From Acidobacteria bacterium RIFCSPLOWO2_12_FULL_66_21 (GTDB lineage: Bacteria; Acidobacteriota; Vicinamibacteria; Vicinamibacterales; 2-12-FULL-66-21): a stretch of 64,000 bases of DNA. The stretch is from NCBI GenBank assembly GCA_001767455.1, contig MELC01000083.1, positions 32,504 through 96,503 of the forward strand. The letters are read 5' to 3'. Position 1 is the stretch's first letter. Every line of letters begins with the position of its first letter. The notes below the pieces were generated by a model, which saw only the letters and a program-made list of their open reading frames with translations, ran no database searches and was not told where the DNA came from. The translations under genes and the position numbers were made by a program. Shown piece by piece: positions 47,887-57,209 of the stretch.

Positions 47887-49095
47887 ATGGCGCAATCACA
47901 TAATCTCCGTGTGGCGACCCGGGGTACAAGCCGGGAGATCAATCGCCGCATCGCGCTGAGTCTGATCCGGATCAATCAGCCCATCTCGCGGGCGGATCTC
48001 GCGAGACTCATGGGCACGCGGCGCGGCGCGGTCAGCCTGCTGGTCGGAGAGTTGATCCAGCGCGGGGCCGTGTTCGAGGGGGCCACCGGCGAGGCGAAGC
48101 GGGGCCGCAAGCCGACGTTTCTGTATATCGACTCGCGCAAGCGGTGCGTGGTCGCGATCGACATCCGGCCGACGCGCACGTTCGTGCTGGTGACCGACCT
48201 GGTCGGCCACCAGCTCGCCAGCGTGAGCAGCTTTCCGACCGAACGCGACCCGAAGCGCTTTGTGGCGACGCTCGTCAAACGCGTCAAGGCCGTCCTGGTC
48301 GAGAACAGGGACCTTGGCCACTGCCAGGGCGTGGGTGTCGTCGTGCCCGGCATGGTGGCAGCGGAAACGGGCACGGTGCTCCTGGCGCCCAATCTCGGGT
48401 GGCGCGATCTCAGCCTGCGCGATCCAATCGCGAACGCGCTCGGTCTGCCGGTCCACATCGAAAATTCCGGGAAGGCCTGCGCGCTCGCGCAGCTCTGGGC
48501 GACCCGCGGGGCGCAGGCGCCCAGCAACTTCGTCTACCTCACGGTGTCGGACGGTCTCGGCGTCGGGATTGTCCTCGGCGGCGAGCTCGTGCGAGGCCAG
48601 CACAATATCGCGGGGGAATTCGGTCACGTCCCCCTGAACGTCGATGGTCCGCGTTGCGGGTGCGGCGCATCGGGATGCTGGGAGGCGTACGTCTCGAATC
48701 TTGCCACCCTCTCGAGGTATTTCGGGCGAGACCTGGGGCACTGCCCCGCCCCCACCGACGTCGCCGCACTGACGGTTGACGATCTCATCGCGCGGGCGCG
48801 CGGCGGGGACGCCAAGGCCCTTGCCGCCATCCTGTCGACCGGGCGGTATCTCGGCCTCGGTCTGGGGTCGGTCGTCAATGCGATCGATCCGTCGCACGTC
48901 TACATCAGCGGCGAAATCACCGCGGCCTGGGACCTCATCGAAGCCACGGTACGCGCGGCGCTCGCCGAGCGCGCGCTGACGAGGTCGGCCGCCGCCACAC
49001 CCATCGTCATCGTGCCGCCCGAGCAGTATCCGCGCCTCCGCGGCGCGGCCGCCCTGGTCGCGGCGCCGTCGTTCGCCAAAGGCGTGGTCGCGTGA
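47887..49095 (+). CDS. ROK-family transcriptional regulator
   Basis: 402 residues. An N-terminal winged helix ('ISRADLARLMGTRRGAVSLLVGELIQRG', key 'SRADLARLMGTRRGAVS') covers about 25-75. The ROK sugar-kinase-like fold follows, with 'VGVVVPGMVAAETG', 'VHIENSGKACALAQL' and the zinc-binding 'CGCGASGCWEAYVS' (about 260). Being HTH-fused, it acts as a repressor that senses a sugar or sugar acid rather than as a kinase. The catalytic Asp of kinases is replaced by Asn or Ser in 'IENSGKAC'. The stop overlaps the start of the next gene by four bases. It likely controls this operon. Confidence 0.93.
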   Translation: MAQSHNLRVATRGTSREINRRIALSLIRINQPISRADLARLMGTRRGAVSLLVGELIQRGAVFEGATGEAKRGRKPTFLYIDSRKRCVVAIDIRPTRTFVLVTDLVGHQLASVSSFPTERDPKRFVATLVKRVKAVLVENRDLGHCQGVGVVVPGMVAAETGTVLLAPNLGWRDLSLRDPIANALGLPVHIENSGKACALAQLWATRGAQAPSNFVYLTVSDGLGVGIVLGGELVRGQHNIAGEFGHVPLNVDGPRCGCGASGCWEAYVSNLATLSRYFGRDLGHCPAPTDVAALTVDDLIARARGGDAKALAAILSTGRYLGLGLGSVVNAIDPSHVYISGEITAAWDLIEATVRAALAERALTRSAAATPIVIVPPEQYPRLRGAAALVAAPSFAKGVVA

Positions 49096-50999
49096 AGGGA
49101 CTCGCACCGCGTCAATGCGCCGTAGCCTGTGCCGCGATCGCCGTCCTCGCAGGTTCGGCCACGGGCCGGGCCGGCGTTGTCACCGGACCGCCGGTTGCGA
49201 CGGCGGCGCTGAAGGCGGAGGTCGGCGCCTTCTTCGATCGTGAAGTGCCCTCGCACCTGCTGGCGATTCCGGCCGAGGGGCCGCTGCCCGATCGCGTGCA
49301 CGGCGCACTCACGACCGGCGAGTTCTCCTGGGGCACGTTCGTTCGTGCCCTGGCGGCCTACGCGGAAACGCGCCACACCCGAGTTGTGGCCGGCCGCGAC
49401 GTGGTGCCGCTCGTCGCCCGGGTCGGCGTGATCGAGTCGGCAAAGGGCGGCAAGGCTTTCTCGCAACTTTACGCGGCTCTCGCGCTTCGCCATTTCGGCG
49501 CCGACCTGGCCCACAACGCCCTCTGGCAGTCGCTCTCCGAGCGCGATCGCGTCGCATGGAAGGGGCTGCTGGATCCCACGCGGTTCTACGATCCGAAGAC
49601 CCGCCGCGTGATCGACCTGCCGGAGAACTACCTCGGTGTGGCGTCCCGCGTCGCGACCCTGTCGTCCCGGATGGGTGTGCTCGAGGACCGCGCCTTCGTG
49701 GACGCGCTGCTCGACCGCGCGGCCGAGCCGTTCACCAGCGGCGCACTCTACGCGGACGACGCGGGCACCGCGGGACGGTACGACAGGTACTCGAACGAGT
49801 ACGCGCGGTATGTCTACGAGGCCGCGGAAACCGTGAATCGGGAGGACATCCTCGCGGCGCTGCAGCCGTCACTGACCGCGCAGATGAAACTCTGGTGGGA
49901 CCTCGTCTCACCAGACGGCTACAGCTACCCGTGGGGCCGCAGTCTCGGCGTCGTCAGCTACCTCGACACGCTCGAGATCGTCGCGTTCCTGGCGGCCCAT
50001 CCCGCGTTTCGCCCGGCGCCGCTTCCCGAGCTGACGAGCGAATACCGCCTCGCCTGGCTCTGGCTGCGCGACAACTACGATTCCGATCGCCACATGTTGT
50101 CCGTCTTCGCGCCAGGCCGAGCCAACTACGCGTACATCACGAAGGACCGCGAGTGGCAGCAGACCGTCGGGTTCTTTGGCAAGGCCTTGATGGCGGAGGA
50201 GACGTTGATGCGCGCGCTCGCCGCCGAGAACGTCGCCTCGTTCCCGGCGCGCCCGAGTCTGCCGGCTGTCGCACGGTTCGAGTTCTTCCGCCATGGAGAC
50301 CGGCCGGCGGGCGTCTGGCTGGTCCGCCAGGGGCCTCTTCGATTCGCGCTCCCGATCACCACCGGCCCCAAGCCGGGAGTTGCCGACTACCTGCCGGCGC
50401 CCCACGGACTTCCCGGGTTTGCCGCGCCTGTCGAGCAGACAGTCCCGGCGTGCGCGTCATTTCTCTATTTGCCCGATGGCCGGACACTCGCTGCGAGCGA
50501 CGGCGCGGACGGGATCGCGCCGGGCGCCGACGGGCGATCGCTTCGCGCGACGTGGCGCCGCTTCGTGGCAATCGGCGACGAGAGCGGCCACTTGATCGAG
50601 CCCGGATTCGAGGTCTCGATCACGTGGCGCATCGAAGATGCAACGCTGACCCGCACGGAAACGCTGACGGCGACGCGGGACGTCGCCGTCCGGCGCCTGT
50701 CGTTGACCCTGTCATCCACCGCGACGGAGCACGAGCAGGTTCCCGTTGCGCCCGGGAACGTCAGCGCGATCCGCCTCTCCGGGCGCGACGGCATGCTCGA
50801 CGCGCGAACCGGAGGCGATCTGCCGGTCGTCACGTCGATCCGGAACGTCGGCGACGAGCCGCTCGGCCGGGGACCGCGGGTTCCGATTCCGATCCACGTC
50901 ACCTTCGAGGCGAACGATATCCAGCTTCGCGCGGGGCAGCCGCGGAGCTGGTTCATGAGGCTTGCCGCTTCGGCACCAGTTGAAAGGACCGCACGATGA
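49092..50999 (+). CDS. Predicted polysaccharide-active exported protein (alpha/alpha-toroid plus beta-sandwich)
   Basis: 635 residues with an export signal (about 1-27). A long helical part (about 30-390: 'FSQLYAALALRHFGADLAH', 'PENYLGVASRVATLSSRM', 'GRYDRYSNEYARYVYEAAE', 'SPDGYSYPWGRSLGVVSYLD') is followed by a beta-rich C-terminal half with 'GVWLVRQGPLRFALPI'. This shape, and conserved Asn, Tyr, His and Arg residues, is typical of toroid-fold polysaccharide lyases, but I cannot match a CAZy family. The GTG at 49092 overlaps the ROK stop. Placed between the ROK regulator and kdgF, it is most likely a lyase or glycoside hydrolase for the uronate polymer. Confidence 0.75.
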   Translation: MKGLAPRQCAVACAAIAVLAGSATGRAGVVTGPPVATAALKAEVGAFFDREVPSHLLAIPAEGPLPDRVHGALTTGEFSWGTFVRALAAYAETRHTRVVAGRDVVPLVARVGVIESAKGGKAFSQLYAALALRHFGADLAHNALWQSLSERDRVAWKGLLDPTRFYDPKTRRVIDLPENYLGVASRVATLSSRMGVLEDRAFVDALLDRAAEPFTSGALYADDAGTAGRYDRYSNEYARYVYEAAETVNREDILAALQPSLTAQMKLWWDLVSPDGYSYPWGRSLGVVSYLDTLEIVAFLAAHPAFRPAPLPELTSEYRLAWLWLRDNYDSDRHMLSVFAPGRANYAYITKDREWQQTVGFFGKALMAEETLMRALAAENVASFPARPSLPAVARFEFFRHGDRPAGVWLVRQGPLRFALPITTGPKPGVADYLPAPHGLPGFAAPVEQTVPACASFLYLPDGRTLAASDGADGIAPGADGRSLRATWRRFVAIGDESGHLIEPGFEVSITWRIEDATLTRTETLTATRDVAVRRLSLTLSSTATEHEQVPVAPGNVSAIRLSGRDGMLDARTGGDLPVVTSIRNVGDEPLGRGPRVPIPIHVTFEANDIQLRAGQPRSWFMRLAASAPVERTAR

Positions 51000-51045
51000 G
51001 CGTCGCGACCACCGACGATTCGGCCCGCACGGAGCAGAGGTAGCG

Positions 51046-51414
51046 ATGGGCGACACCGTATCGGTCCCACATCAGGCGTGGAACTGGGCCACGATACCCC
51101 GCGAGCGCCTCGGCGACGGCATCGTCCGCCAGATGGTCTACGGGGAGACGCTGATGATCTGCCGTCTCACGCTCGCGCCAGGCACGATCACCGCGGCACA
51201 CGATCATGTCCACGAACAGATGACGATTGTCGAGAAGGGCCGGGTCCGGTTCGTCCTGGGATCCGAGGAGAAGGTCTTCGGTCCGGGCGACGTCCTGCTC
51301 TTCCCGAGCGGCTTCTGGCACGGCGCAACGATGCTCGACGAGGAAGTCGTCCTCGTCGACATCTTCTCACCGATCCGGCGGGAATTTCTCAACGCGGCCG
51401 ACGCCGAGGTGTAG
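51046..51414 (+). CDS. kdgF: KdgF-like cupin (unsaturated uronate linearisation)
   Basis: 122 residues, one cupin barrel. The metal motif 'AAHDHVHEQMTIVEKG' supplies two His, a Glu/Gln region and the first-motif Gly. 'VLLFPSGFWHGATMLDEE' supplies the last His, and the ending 'LVDIFSPIRREFL' matches the KdgF C-terminus ('DVFTPMREDFL' in known members). KdgF converts 4,5-unsaturated uronates, produced by lyases from pectin or alginate, to the linear ketonised form. The ATG at 51046 is chosen; the frame is open upstream, but homology begins here. It is followed after three bases by the SDR gene. Confidence 0.88.
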   Translation: MGDTVSVPHQAWNWATIPRERLGDGIVRQMVYGETLMICRLTLAPGTITAAHDHVHEQMTIVEKGRVRFVLGSEEKVFGPGDVLLFPSGFWHGATMLDEEVVLVDIFSPIRREFLNAADAEV

Positions 51415-51417
51415 ACG

Positions 51418-52176
51418 ATGACATCGCTGAACGGTGTGGCTCTGGTGACCGGCGGAGGCGCCGGGCTCGGCCGGGCGTGTGCAATGACGCTCGGGCAACG
51501 GGGCGCGCGGGTCGCCGTCCACTACATGAAGAGCCGCGAGGGGGCCGAGGAGGTCGTCGCCGCCCTGAAGGCAGCCGGCACCGAGGCGCAGTCGTTCCAC
51601 GGCGACCTGACGAAGTCCGGCGACGTGACGTCGCTCGTCGCCAGCGTGACGGCGCGCTTCGGCGCCATCGACATCCTCGTCAACAACGCCGGCGACCTGA
51701 TTGAGCGCAGGCCGCTTCTCGAGATGAGCGACGAGCACTTCCACGCAGTGATGGACGTGAACCTCACGAGCACGTTTTTCATGTGCCGGGCCGTGGGCCC
51801 CGGGATGGTGACCCGGACGCGGGGCACCATCATCAACATGTCGTCGATCGCCGCCTGGAACGGCGGCGGTCCCGGCGCGGGGGCCTACGCGGCGGCCAAG
51901 GGAGCCGTCGTGTCGCTGACGAAGGCGCTGGCGAAGGAGCTGGCGCCGCATGGCATCCGGGTCAATTGCGTTTCACCTGGCCTGATCGGCGCGACGGCAT
52001 TTCACGGACGCTTCACCGCGCCAGCCGCCTTCGAGAACGCCGCGAAGAGCGTCCTCCTCGGACGCGCGGGCACCCCGGAGGAAGTCGCGACGGTCGTGGC
52101 TTTTCTCGCCTCCCCGGACAGCTCGTTTCTGACCGGCGAGACGATTGAAATCAACGGCGGAATGAACATGCGATGA
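51418..52176 (+). CDS. SDR oxidoreductase, probable uronate-pathway reductase
   Basis: 252 residues of classical SDR: nucleotide site 'LVTGGGAGLGRACAM' (about 8-22), 'DILVNNAGDLIERRP' (NNAG), the Ser of 'IINMSSIAAWNG', the Tyr/Lys pair 'YAAAKGAVVSL', and 'FLTGETIEINGGMNMR' at the end. Coenzyme preference is not clear: 'VHYMKSREGAEEV' has no Asp at the NADH position and has Lys/Ser/Arg, which favours NADP(H). Next to kdgF, the likely job is reduction of 4-deoxy-5-hexoseulose uronate to 2-keto-3-deoxygluconate (DEH reductase or KduD-like). That is inference from context. Confidence 0.88.
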   Translation: MTSLNGVALVTGGGAGLGRACAMTLGQRGARVAVHYMKSREGAEEVVAALKAAGTEAQSFHGDLTKSGDVTSLVASVTARFGAIDILVNNAGDLIERRPLLEMSDEHFHAVMDVNLTSTFFMCRAVGPGMVTRTRGTIINMSSIAAWNGGGPGAGAYAAAKGAVVSLTKALAKELAPHGIRVNCVSPGLIGATAFHGRFTAPAAFENAAKSVLLGRAGTPEEVATVVAFLASPDSSFLTGETIEINGGMNMR

Positions 52177-53447
52177 AGGTCAAAGGCCTGCGCTGGTTGA
52201 TGGTCAGCCTGATCTTCCTGGTCACCGTCATCAATTACATCGACCGGCAGACGGTCTCGGTGTTGAAGACCTCGATCAGCCAGGACCTCGGCCTGAGCAA
52301 CGCCGACTACGCCGCGATCCAGAACAGTTTTCTCCTGTTCTACGGCATCAGCCAGATGGTGTCGGGCCGGCTCTATGACGTCATCGGCACGCGTCTCGGC
52401 TTCGTCTTCTCGATCGTGGTGTGGTCGAGCGCCGCCGCGGCACACGCCATCGCTCGAACGGCGTTGTCTTTCAGCGTCTTCCGTGCCGTGCTTGGTTTCG
52501 GCGAAGCAGGCAACTGGCCGGGCGCCGCCAAGGTCGTGGGGGAATGGTTCCCGGTCCGCGAGCGCGCCTTCGGGATGGGGATCTTCAATACCGGCGCGGC
52601 CGTGGGCGGTGCGCTCTCGCCACCCATCATCGCCTGGCTCGCCACGGCCTACGGCTGGCGGGCGACTTTCATCGTCACCGGGGCGCTGGGTTTCATCTGG
52701 CTCGCGCTGTGGCTCGTGCTCTTCCGGACGCCCGATCTGCATCCATGGATTACGGAAGCGGAGCGCGCGCATATCCTGGAAGGCGCGAGCGGTACTGCTT
52801 CCGGCCCGGCGTGGCGGCCGGGGTGGCTGCAGCTGCTCACATATCGGCAAACGTGGTCGGTCGTGATGGGCCGGTTCATCACCGATCCCATCTGGTGGCT
52901 CTACATCTTCTGGCTGCCGTCGTACCTGCAGGAGGCGCGTGGCTTCAGCCTGCGACAGGTCGGGCAATCCGCGTGGCTGCCGTTTCTCGCCGCGGGCGTC
53001 GGCGCCCTCGGCGGCGGTTATGCGTCGGGCGCGCTCATCTCGCGTGGGTGGACGGTGAACCGGGCGCGAAAGGCCGTGATGATCTTCGGCGCGCTGCTGA
53101 CGTCAGCGGGCATCCTGGCGATGCGCGCCAGCGACCCGTACGTCGCGCTGGGCTGGATGGCCGTCGTCCTCTTCGGCTTCCAGGTCTGGGTCAACAACCT
53201 TCAGACGCTGCCGAGCGATTTCTTTCCGAATACGGCCGTGGGTTCCGTGTTCGGACTCGGCGGCGCAGCGGCGGCACTGGCGAGCATCCTCTTTACCTGG
53301 GGAACCGGCCAGGTCGTCGACGCTTTCGGTTACACGCCGGTGTTCTTCGTCGCCGGGATCCTCGGACCGCTCGGACTGGTAGTCACGTTATGGCTGGCAG
53401 GCCGTATCGACACGGTGGCCATTGAACGGAAGGCAGAGACCGCATGA
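52173..53447 (+). CDS. MFS transporter, ExuT-like hexuronate/anion:cation symporter family
   Basis: 424 residues with 12 expected TM segments. The first spans read 'WLMVSLIFLVTVINYIDRQT' and 'NSFLLFYGISQMVSGRLYD', with the MFS loop 'GRLYDVIGTRLGF' (motif A). 'RAVLGFGEAGNWPGAAKVVGEWFP' (key 'GEAGNWPGA') is a hallmark of the ACS family that includes the hexuronate transporter ExuT. It most likely imports mono- or di-uronates freed by the lyases. ATG at 52173 overlaps the SDR stop (ATGA) and its own stop overlaps the next start, so the whole block is coupled. Confidence 0.9.
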   Translation: MKVKGLRWLMVSLIFLVTVINYIDRQTVSVLKTSISQDLGLSNADYAAIQNSFLLFYGISQMVSGRLYDVIGTRLGFVFSIVVWSSAAAAHAIARTALSFSVFRAVLGFGEAGNWPGAAKVVGEWFPVRERAFGMGIFNTGAAVGGALSPPIIAWLATAYGWRATFIVTGALGFIWLALWLVLFRTPDLHPWITEAERAHILEGASGTASGPAWRPGWLQLLTYRQTWSVVMGRFITDPIWWLYIFWLPSYLQEARGFSLRQVGQSAWLPFLAAGVGALGGGYASGALISRGWTVNRARKAVMIFGALLTSAGILAMRASDPYVALGWMAVVLFGFQVWVNNLQTLPSDFFPNTAVGSVFGLGGAAAALASILFTWGTGQVVDAFGYTPVFFVAGILGPLGLVVTLWLAGRIDTVAIERKAETA

Positions 53448-55405
53448 AGAAAACAATGAGGATCGCCACCGCTCTTCTCCTCGGATGGCTGGCGGCGAGT
53501 CCCGGCCTGGCGCAGGAATCGATCCCGGCCTTCGAGGAGCTGCTTGCCTGCACGGTCGCGCTCAAACCCGCGCTCGTGGGCGTTCACCCGCGCGTGTTCG
53601 TGACGAAAGCGGAGCTCGAGGGCCTTCGCGTCCGTGCCCGCACGACGCATCGCGCGGAATGGACGAAGGTCACGGCGCGGCTCGCCGCGATGAAAGGCGC
53701 GCCACCCGCCGTCCCCGGGCCGCAGGAGCGGCGGTCGCAGAACAATGTGGCATTCGCGATTGCCGAGGTGAGTCTGGCCTATGCCGTCGAGCGGAAGCCC
53801 GAGTACCTGGCGGCTGCGAAAGCCTGGACGCTCGCCGCGATCGACTACGAACCCTGGGGCTACACCTACAACAAACCCAACACGGATCTGGCCGCCGGTC
53901 ATCTGCTGTATGCGATCGGCTGGGCGTACGATTTGCTCTACGACGAGTTCACCGCGGCGGAACGCGCGCGCATTCGCGTGTCTCTCGAACGGCACGCGAA
54001 CCTCGTCTACGACGCGTTCGCGCCCAAACCGGGGAGAAAGCACAGCTTCACGCAGAATCATGACTTCATTCCAACGGCCGGTCTCGCCGTCACGGCGCTG
54101 GCGTTGATGGGCGAGTCGAAGGACGCGGAGCGGTGGGCCGTCCTGGCACGCGCGCATCACCAGCGGACCGGCCAGCTCTTGAGTCCCGACGGCTACTACT
54201 ACGAGAGCTTCGAGTACTGGATCTTCTCGACGCCGTGGCTCGCGCATTTCCTGGATGCCTGGGAGCACGCCACCGGGGAGAGCCTGTGGGATCGCGATGT
54301 GTTCCGCAACTGGAAGACCTACCTCGCGCACGCGCTGCTGCCGGATGGACAGAACGTGTTCGACTTCGGCGACATCTGGGAAGGCGCGCTGACGCGCGCG
54401 AAGTCGGGCGCCGAGTACGGGCGCGTGTATCCTGGCGGGACGCTGCAGAGCAATTTCAACGTCATGTATCGCGTGGCCGCGCGCTTCCAGGATCCTCAGG
54501 CGCAGGCCGTCGCGGAGCGCTACGCCTCGTTCGGCCACAGCAACCTGGAGGAGTTCTGGACGCTGCTCTGGCGCGATCCTGCTCTCAACGCGGCGCCGAT
54601 CGAGACGCTGCCGCTCGCGCATCACTTCGCGGACTCGGGCGTCGTCTACATGCGGACGTCATGGGGCCGGGACGCGACGGCGATCGCCTTCAAGGCGGGA
54701 CCGCCGGAGGGCCATCGCGTCGCGACGCTGCTGCCCACGCTCAGGGAGTGGCGGCTCGACAGCGGTCACGCCCATCCGGACGCCGGCAGCTTCATCGTGT
54801 GGGCGCACGGCCGCTACCTGACCGGCGACACCGGCTACGCCGGGCTGCCCTCGGCACGCAACCACAACACGATGACCTTTGCAGGCGTGGGCCAGGGCGT
54901 CGAGACACAACATGACGTCTGGCGCCAGATGGACTACCGCGCGCTCGACGGAATACGAATCCGCGAGGCGAACCTCGCCGGCGGCCGCGCCAGGATCGTG
55001 GCCGATCTGACAGCCGCGTACCCGAAGGCGGCCGGCGTCAACGCCTTCACCCGCAGCTTCACCTGGGATGGCGGATCGATCATCACCGTAGCGGATACGG
55101 TGACGTTCGGTGCGCCTCGGACGTCGGAATGGCACCTGCAGTCCGACACGCCGTTCGATGGCAGCGGCACGCGCTTCGAGAACGGCCGCGCGGGCGAACC
55201 GCGACTCCGCGTGTCCTTCGGATCTTCCCTTGCGGTCACGACGGGTCACGCCACCGTGAAGGCGCCCGGGCCTCCGGGGTCGATCGAGAAGGGCGCCGAA
55301 GAGCGGCGCGGTTATGTGCTCACGGCGACTTCACCGGCAGCCGGAACGGTTCGTTTCGAGGTCACGCTCGAGCTACTGGGATCCTCAGCGGCGCGCCAGA
55401 GATAG
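53444..55405 (+). CDS. Heparinase II/III-like polysaccharide lyase
   Basis: 653 residues. Signal peptide ('IATALLLGWLAASPGLAQ'), then a DUF4962-like toroid domain (about 40-380: 'VHPRVFVTKAELEGLRVRA', 'TQNHDFIPTAGLAVTALALM', 'GYYYESFEYWIFSTPWL') and a heparinase II/III-type beta-sandwich (about 390-650: 'LDSGHAHPDAGSFIVWAHGR', 'GLPSARNHNTMTF'). The Asn-His pair, the Tyr in 'YESFEYW' and the 'HAHPDAGSF' His match the usual lyase catalytic set. Likely an exported exo- or oligo-lyase for alginate, heparin-like or similar uronides that makes 4,5-unsaturated uronate for KdgF. Its 3' end overlaps the convergent propeller gene by 21 bp. Confidence 0.9.
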   Translation: MKKTMRIATALLLGWLAASPGLAQESIPAFEELLACTVALKPALVGVHPRVFVTKAELEGLRVRARTTHRAEWTKVTARLAAMKGAPPAVPGPQERRSQNNVAFAIAEVSLAYAVERKPEYLAAAKAWTLAAIDYEPWGYTYNKPNTDLAAGHLLYAIGWAYDLLYDEFTAAERARIRVSLERHANLVYDAFAPKPGRKHSFTQNHDFIPTAGLAVTALALMGESKDAERWAVLARAHHQRTGQLLSPDGYYYESFEYWIFSTPWLAHFLDAWEHATGESLWDRDVFRNWKTYLAHALLPDGQNVFDFGDIWEGALTRAKSGAEYGRVYPGGTLQSNFNVMYRVAARFQDPQAQAVAERYASFGHSNLEEFWTLLWRDPALNAAPIETLPLAHHFADSGVVYMRTSWGRDATAIAFKAGPPEGHRVATLLPTLREWRLDSGHAHPDAGSFIVWAHGRYLTGDTGYAGLPSARNHNTMTFAGVGQGVETQHDVWRQMDYRALDGIRIREANLAGGRARIVADLTAAYPKAAGVNAFTRSFTWDGGSIITVADTVTFGAPRTSEWHLQSDTPFDGSGTRFENGRAGEPRLRVSFGSSLAVTTGHATVKAPGPPGSIEKGAEERRGYVLTATSPAAGTVRFEVTLELLGSSAARQR

Positions 55406-57208
55406 GCGGAACGCGGCCATCTCCTCGCCGTTGCGAACGAGCAGGACGTCGCCGGTCAATGCAGGGTGGTTCCAGGTCTTGCCCTGGATGGCGGGAATCC
55501 GTGCGATCTCGGTGAGCTGATCCGGGGTCGCCCTGACCAGCGCCAGCTCACCCTCCTCCGACAACACGAGCAGCAGGTCCTGATCGGAGAGCAGAACGAG
55601 CTGCCCGTTCCCGTAGCGTCCGCCCTTCCACTTCCGCTTCCCGTCCGCGAGATCGATGCACGACAGGATGTTTCCGTCGAAGCCAAAGGCGTGCCCGTTG
55701 TGGACGACGAAGTCGTTGAAATACGGCTTCAGTCCGGTGGACGTCCAGCGCTCTTTGACGGTCCATCCGCCGGATCCCTGCGCGAGCGCGATGCGGCGGA
55801 TGCCGGCTCCCCCGGCCATGCCGAGCGTGTTGATCAGGATATTGCCGTCGCTCGTCAGCGCCGGCTGGACGATCGTCGTCCCGCCGCCGGTCCATGGGTA
55901 CGACCACAAAAGCGCGCCTGTCGAGGGCGCGACCGCGGCCGCGCCGGATCCGTTGAGCAGCAGGACCTGAGTGACGCCGTCGATCGTCGCTCGATGCGGT
56001 GAGCTGTAGCTTCCCAGTTGGGAGGGACCGACCCAGCGCGAATTCCCGGTCGCAACGTCGTAGCCCACCAGCGTCCCCGATGCGGCGACGATGACGACGT
56101 CATCGATCACGAGCGGCGAGCTCGAGAACCCCCATGTCGGAACCTCTGTGTTGACGTCGGATGCCACGTTGCGCGACCACACGACGGCGCCGTCGCGCGC
56201 GTCGAGCGCGTTCAGGATTCCGGTCGCGCCAAAGGTGTAGAGGCGGCCGCCACTGAGGGACGGCGTCCCCCGCGGGCCGGGGCCGCCGTTCGACTCGTAG
56301 AACCGCGTCCGATCGCGATGGCGCCACACGGGCGCCCCGGTGGTCAACCGATAGCAGGCGACGATCTCGTCCTCGCCGCGCTGCTCCTGCGTGTAGAGCA
56401 GATCGCCGCTGACGGCGAAGGATGACCAGCCGGGCCCGATCGGCCGCCGCCACAGTTGGACCGGCGGCGACGTGGACCAGTCCGTCTCGATCCGCACGCC
56501 ACGAACGACGCCGTCGCGGTCGCCTCCGCGAAAGCCAGGCCATTCGACTCGCTCGAGCCCCGGCTCGATCGCCGCCGGAATCCCTGGCGGCTTCGTGGCT
56601 TTTGATGGAGGTGTCAAAGCGGTTGCGGCCGCATCGGCGCTCTTCGGAGCGGGCACTTCCGCTGGAGTGTCCAATGCCGGCGCCTGCGCCAGGAGCCGCT
56701 GCTCGGAGGTTGGCGTCCAGCGCCAGTGAAAGACCGAGCCGGAGTTGCCCGTGACGCCATCGGTACGTACGAGCGTCAACACGCCGCACCCGACCAGAAT
56801 CGCAGCGACCATGGACGCGCGCCGGAGCCCGTTGGAAAGCCGACGGCTGGCCACTACCGAGGCGACGAAGGCAAGGCTCAGGAGCGGGATGCCGTAGATG
56901 AAGACCATCATCCCCATCATTCCGCCCGCAATCGACGGGTGGACGACGCGCCGTGTGGCGGCAAGGGCGACGGCCACGACGACGAGTGCGCCGGCGCGCT
57001 CCGCCCATGGCGTCCGGCTGAAAAACATCCACCACGCGATGATCCCGAGCGAGGTAACGATCGCGCCCATGATGCCGAACACCAGCGTGTCGGGGACGAA
57101 AGCGGGAATGACGAACCTGATCAGCACAAGCAGCGCCGCGAGGACGACGCCGGGCCACAGGCGCAGCGGCTTGCGCAGGGGCGCTTGGGCGTTGTGTTGT
57201 GTGGACAT
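55385..57208 (-). CDS. Membrane-anchored PQQ-type beta-propeller protein
   Basis: 607 residues. Four to five N-terminal TM segments (about 18-150) are followed by a periplasmic linker rich in Pro/Ala. An eight-bladed-type propeller (about 215-600) then shows PQQ-like repeats: 'EWPGFRGGDRDGVVRGVRI', 'GWSSFAVSGDLLYTQEQRG', 'EIVACYRLTTGAPVWRHRD', 'RGTPSLSGGRLYTFGATGIL' and 'DQDLLLVLSEEGELALVR'. 'WPGFRG..RDG' is the standard opening of outer-membrane-style PQQ-like proteins in Planctomycetes and Acidobacteria. Classical quinoprotein catalytic Asp and Ca sites cannot be assigned, so it may be structural or binding rather than a dehydrogenase. A decayed copy of one blade lies at 44331-44400. Confidence 0.88.
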   Translation of the reverse strand: MSTQHNAQAPLRKPLRLWPGVVLAALLVLIRFVIPAFVPDTLVFGIMGAIVTSLGIIAWWMFFSRTPWAERAGALVVVAVALAATRRVVHPSIAGGMMGMMVFIYGIPLLSLAFVASVVASRRLSNGLRRASMVAAILVGCGVLTLVRTDGVTGNSGSVFHWRWTPTSEQRLLAQAPALDTPAEVPAPKSADAAATALTPPSKATKPPGIPAAIEPGLERVEWPGFRGGDRDGVVRGVRIETDWSTSPPVQLWRRPIGPGWSSFAVSGDLLYTQEQRGEDEIVACYRLTTGAPVWRHRDRTRFYESNGGPGPRGTPSLSGGRLYTFGATGILNALDARDGAVVWSRNVASDVNTEVPTWGFSSSPLVIDDVVIVAASGTLVGYDVATGNSRWVGPSQLGSYSSPHRATIDGVTQVLLLNGSGAAAVAPSTGALLWSYPWTGGGTTIVQPALTSDGNILINTLGMAGGAGIRRIALAQGSGGWTVKERWTSTGLKPYFNDFVVHNGHAFGFDGNILSCIDLADGKRKWKGGRYGNGQLVLLSDQDLLLVLSEEGELALVRATPDQLTEIARIPAIQGKTWNHPALTGDVLLVRNGEEMAAFRLSLARR

Positions 57209-57209
57209 G

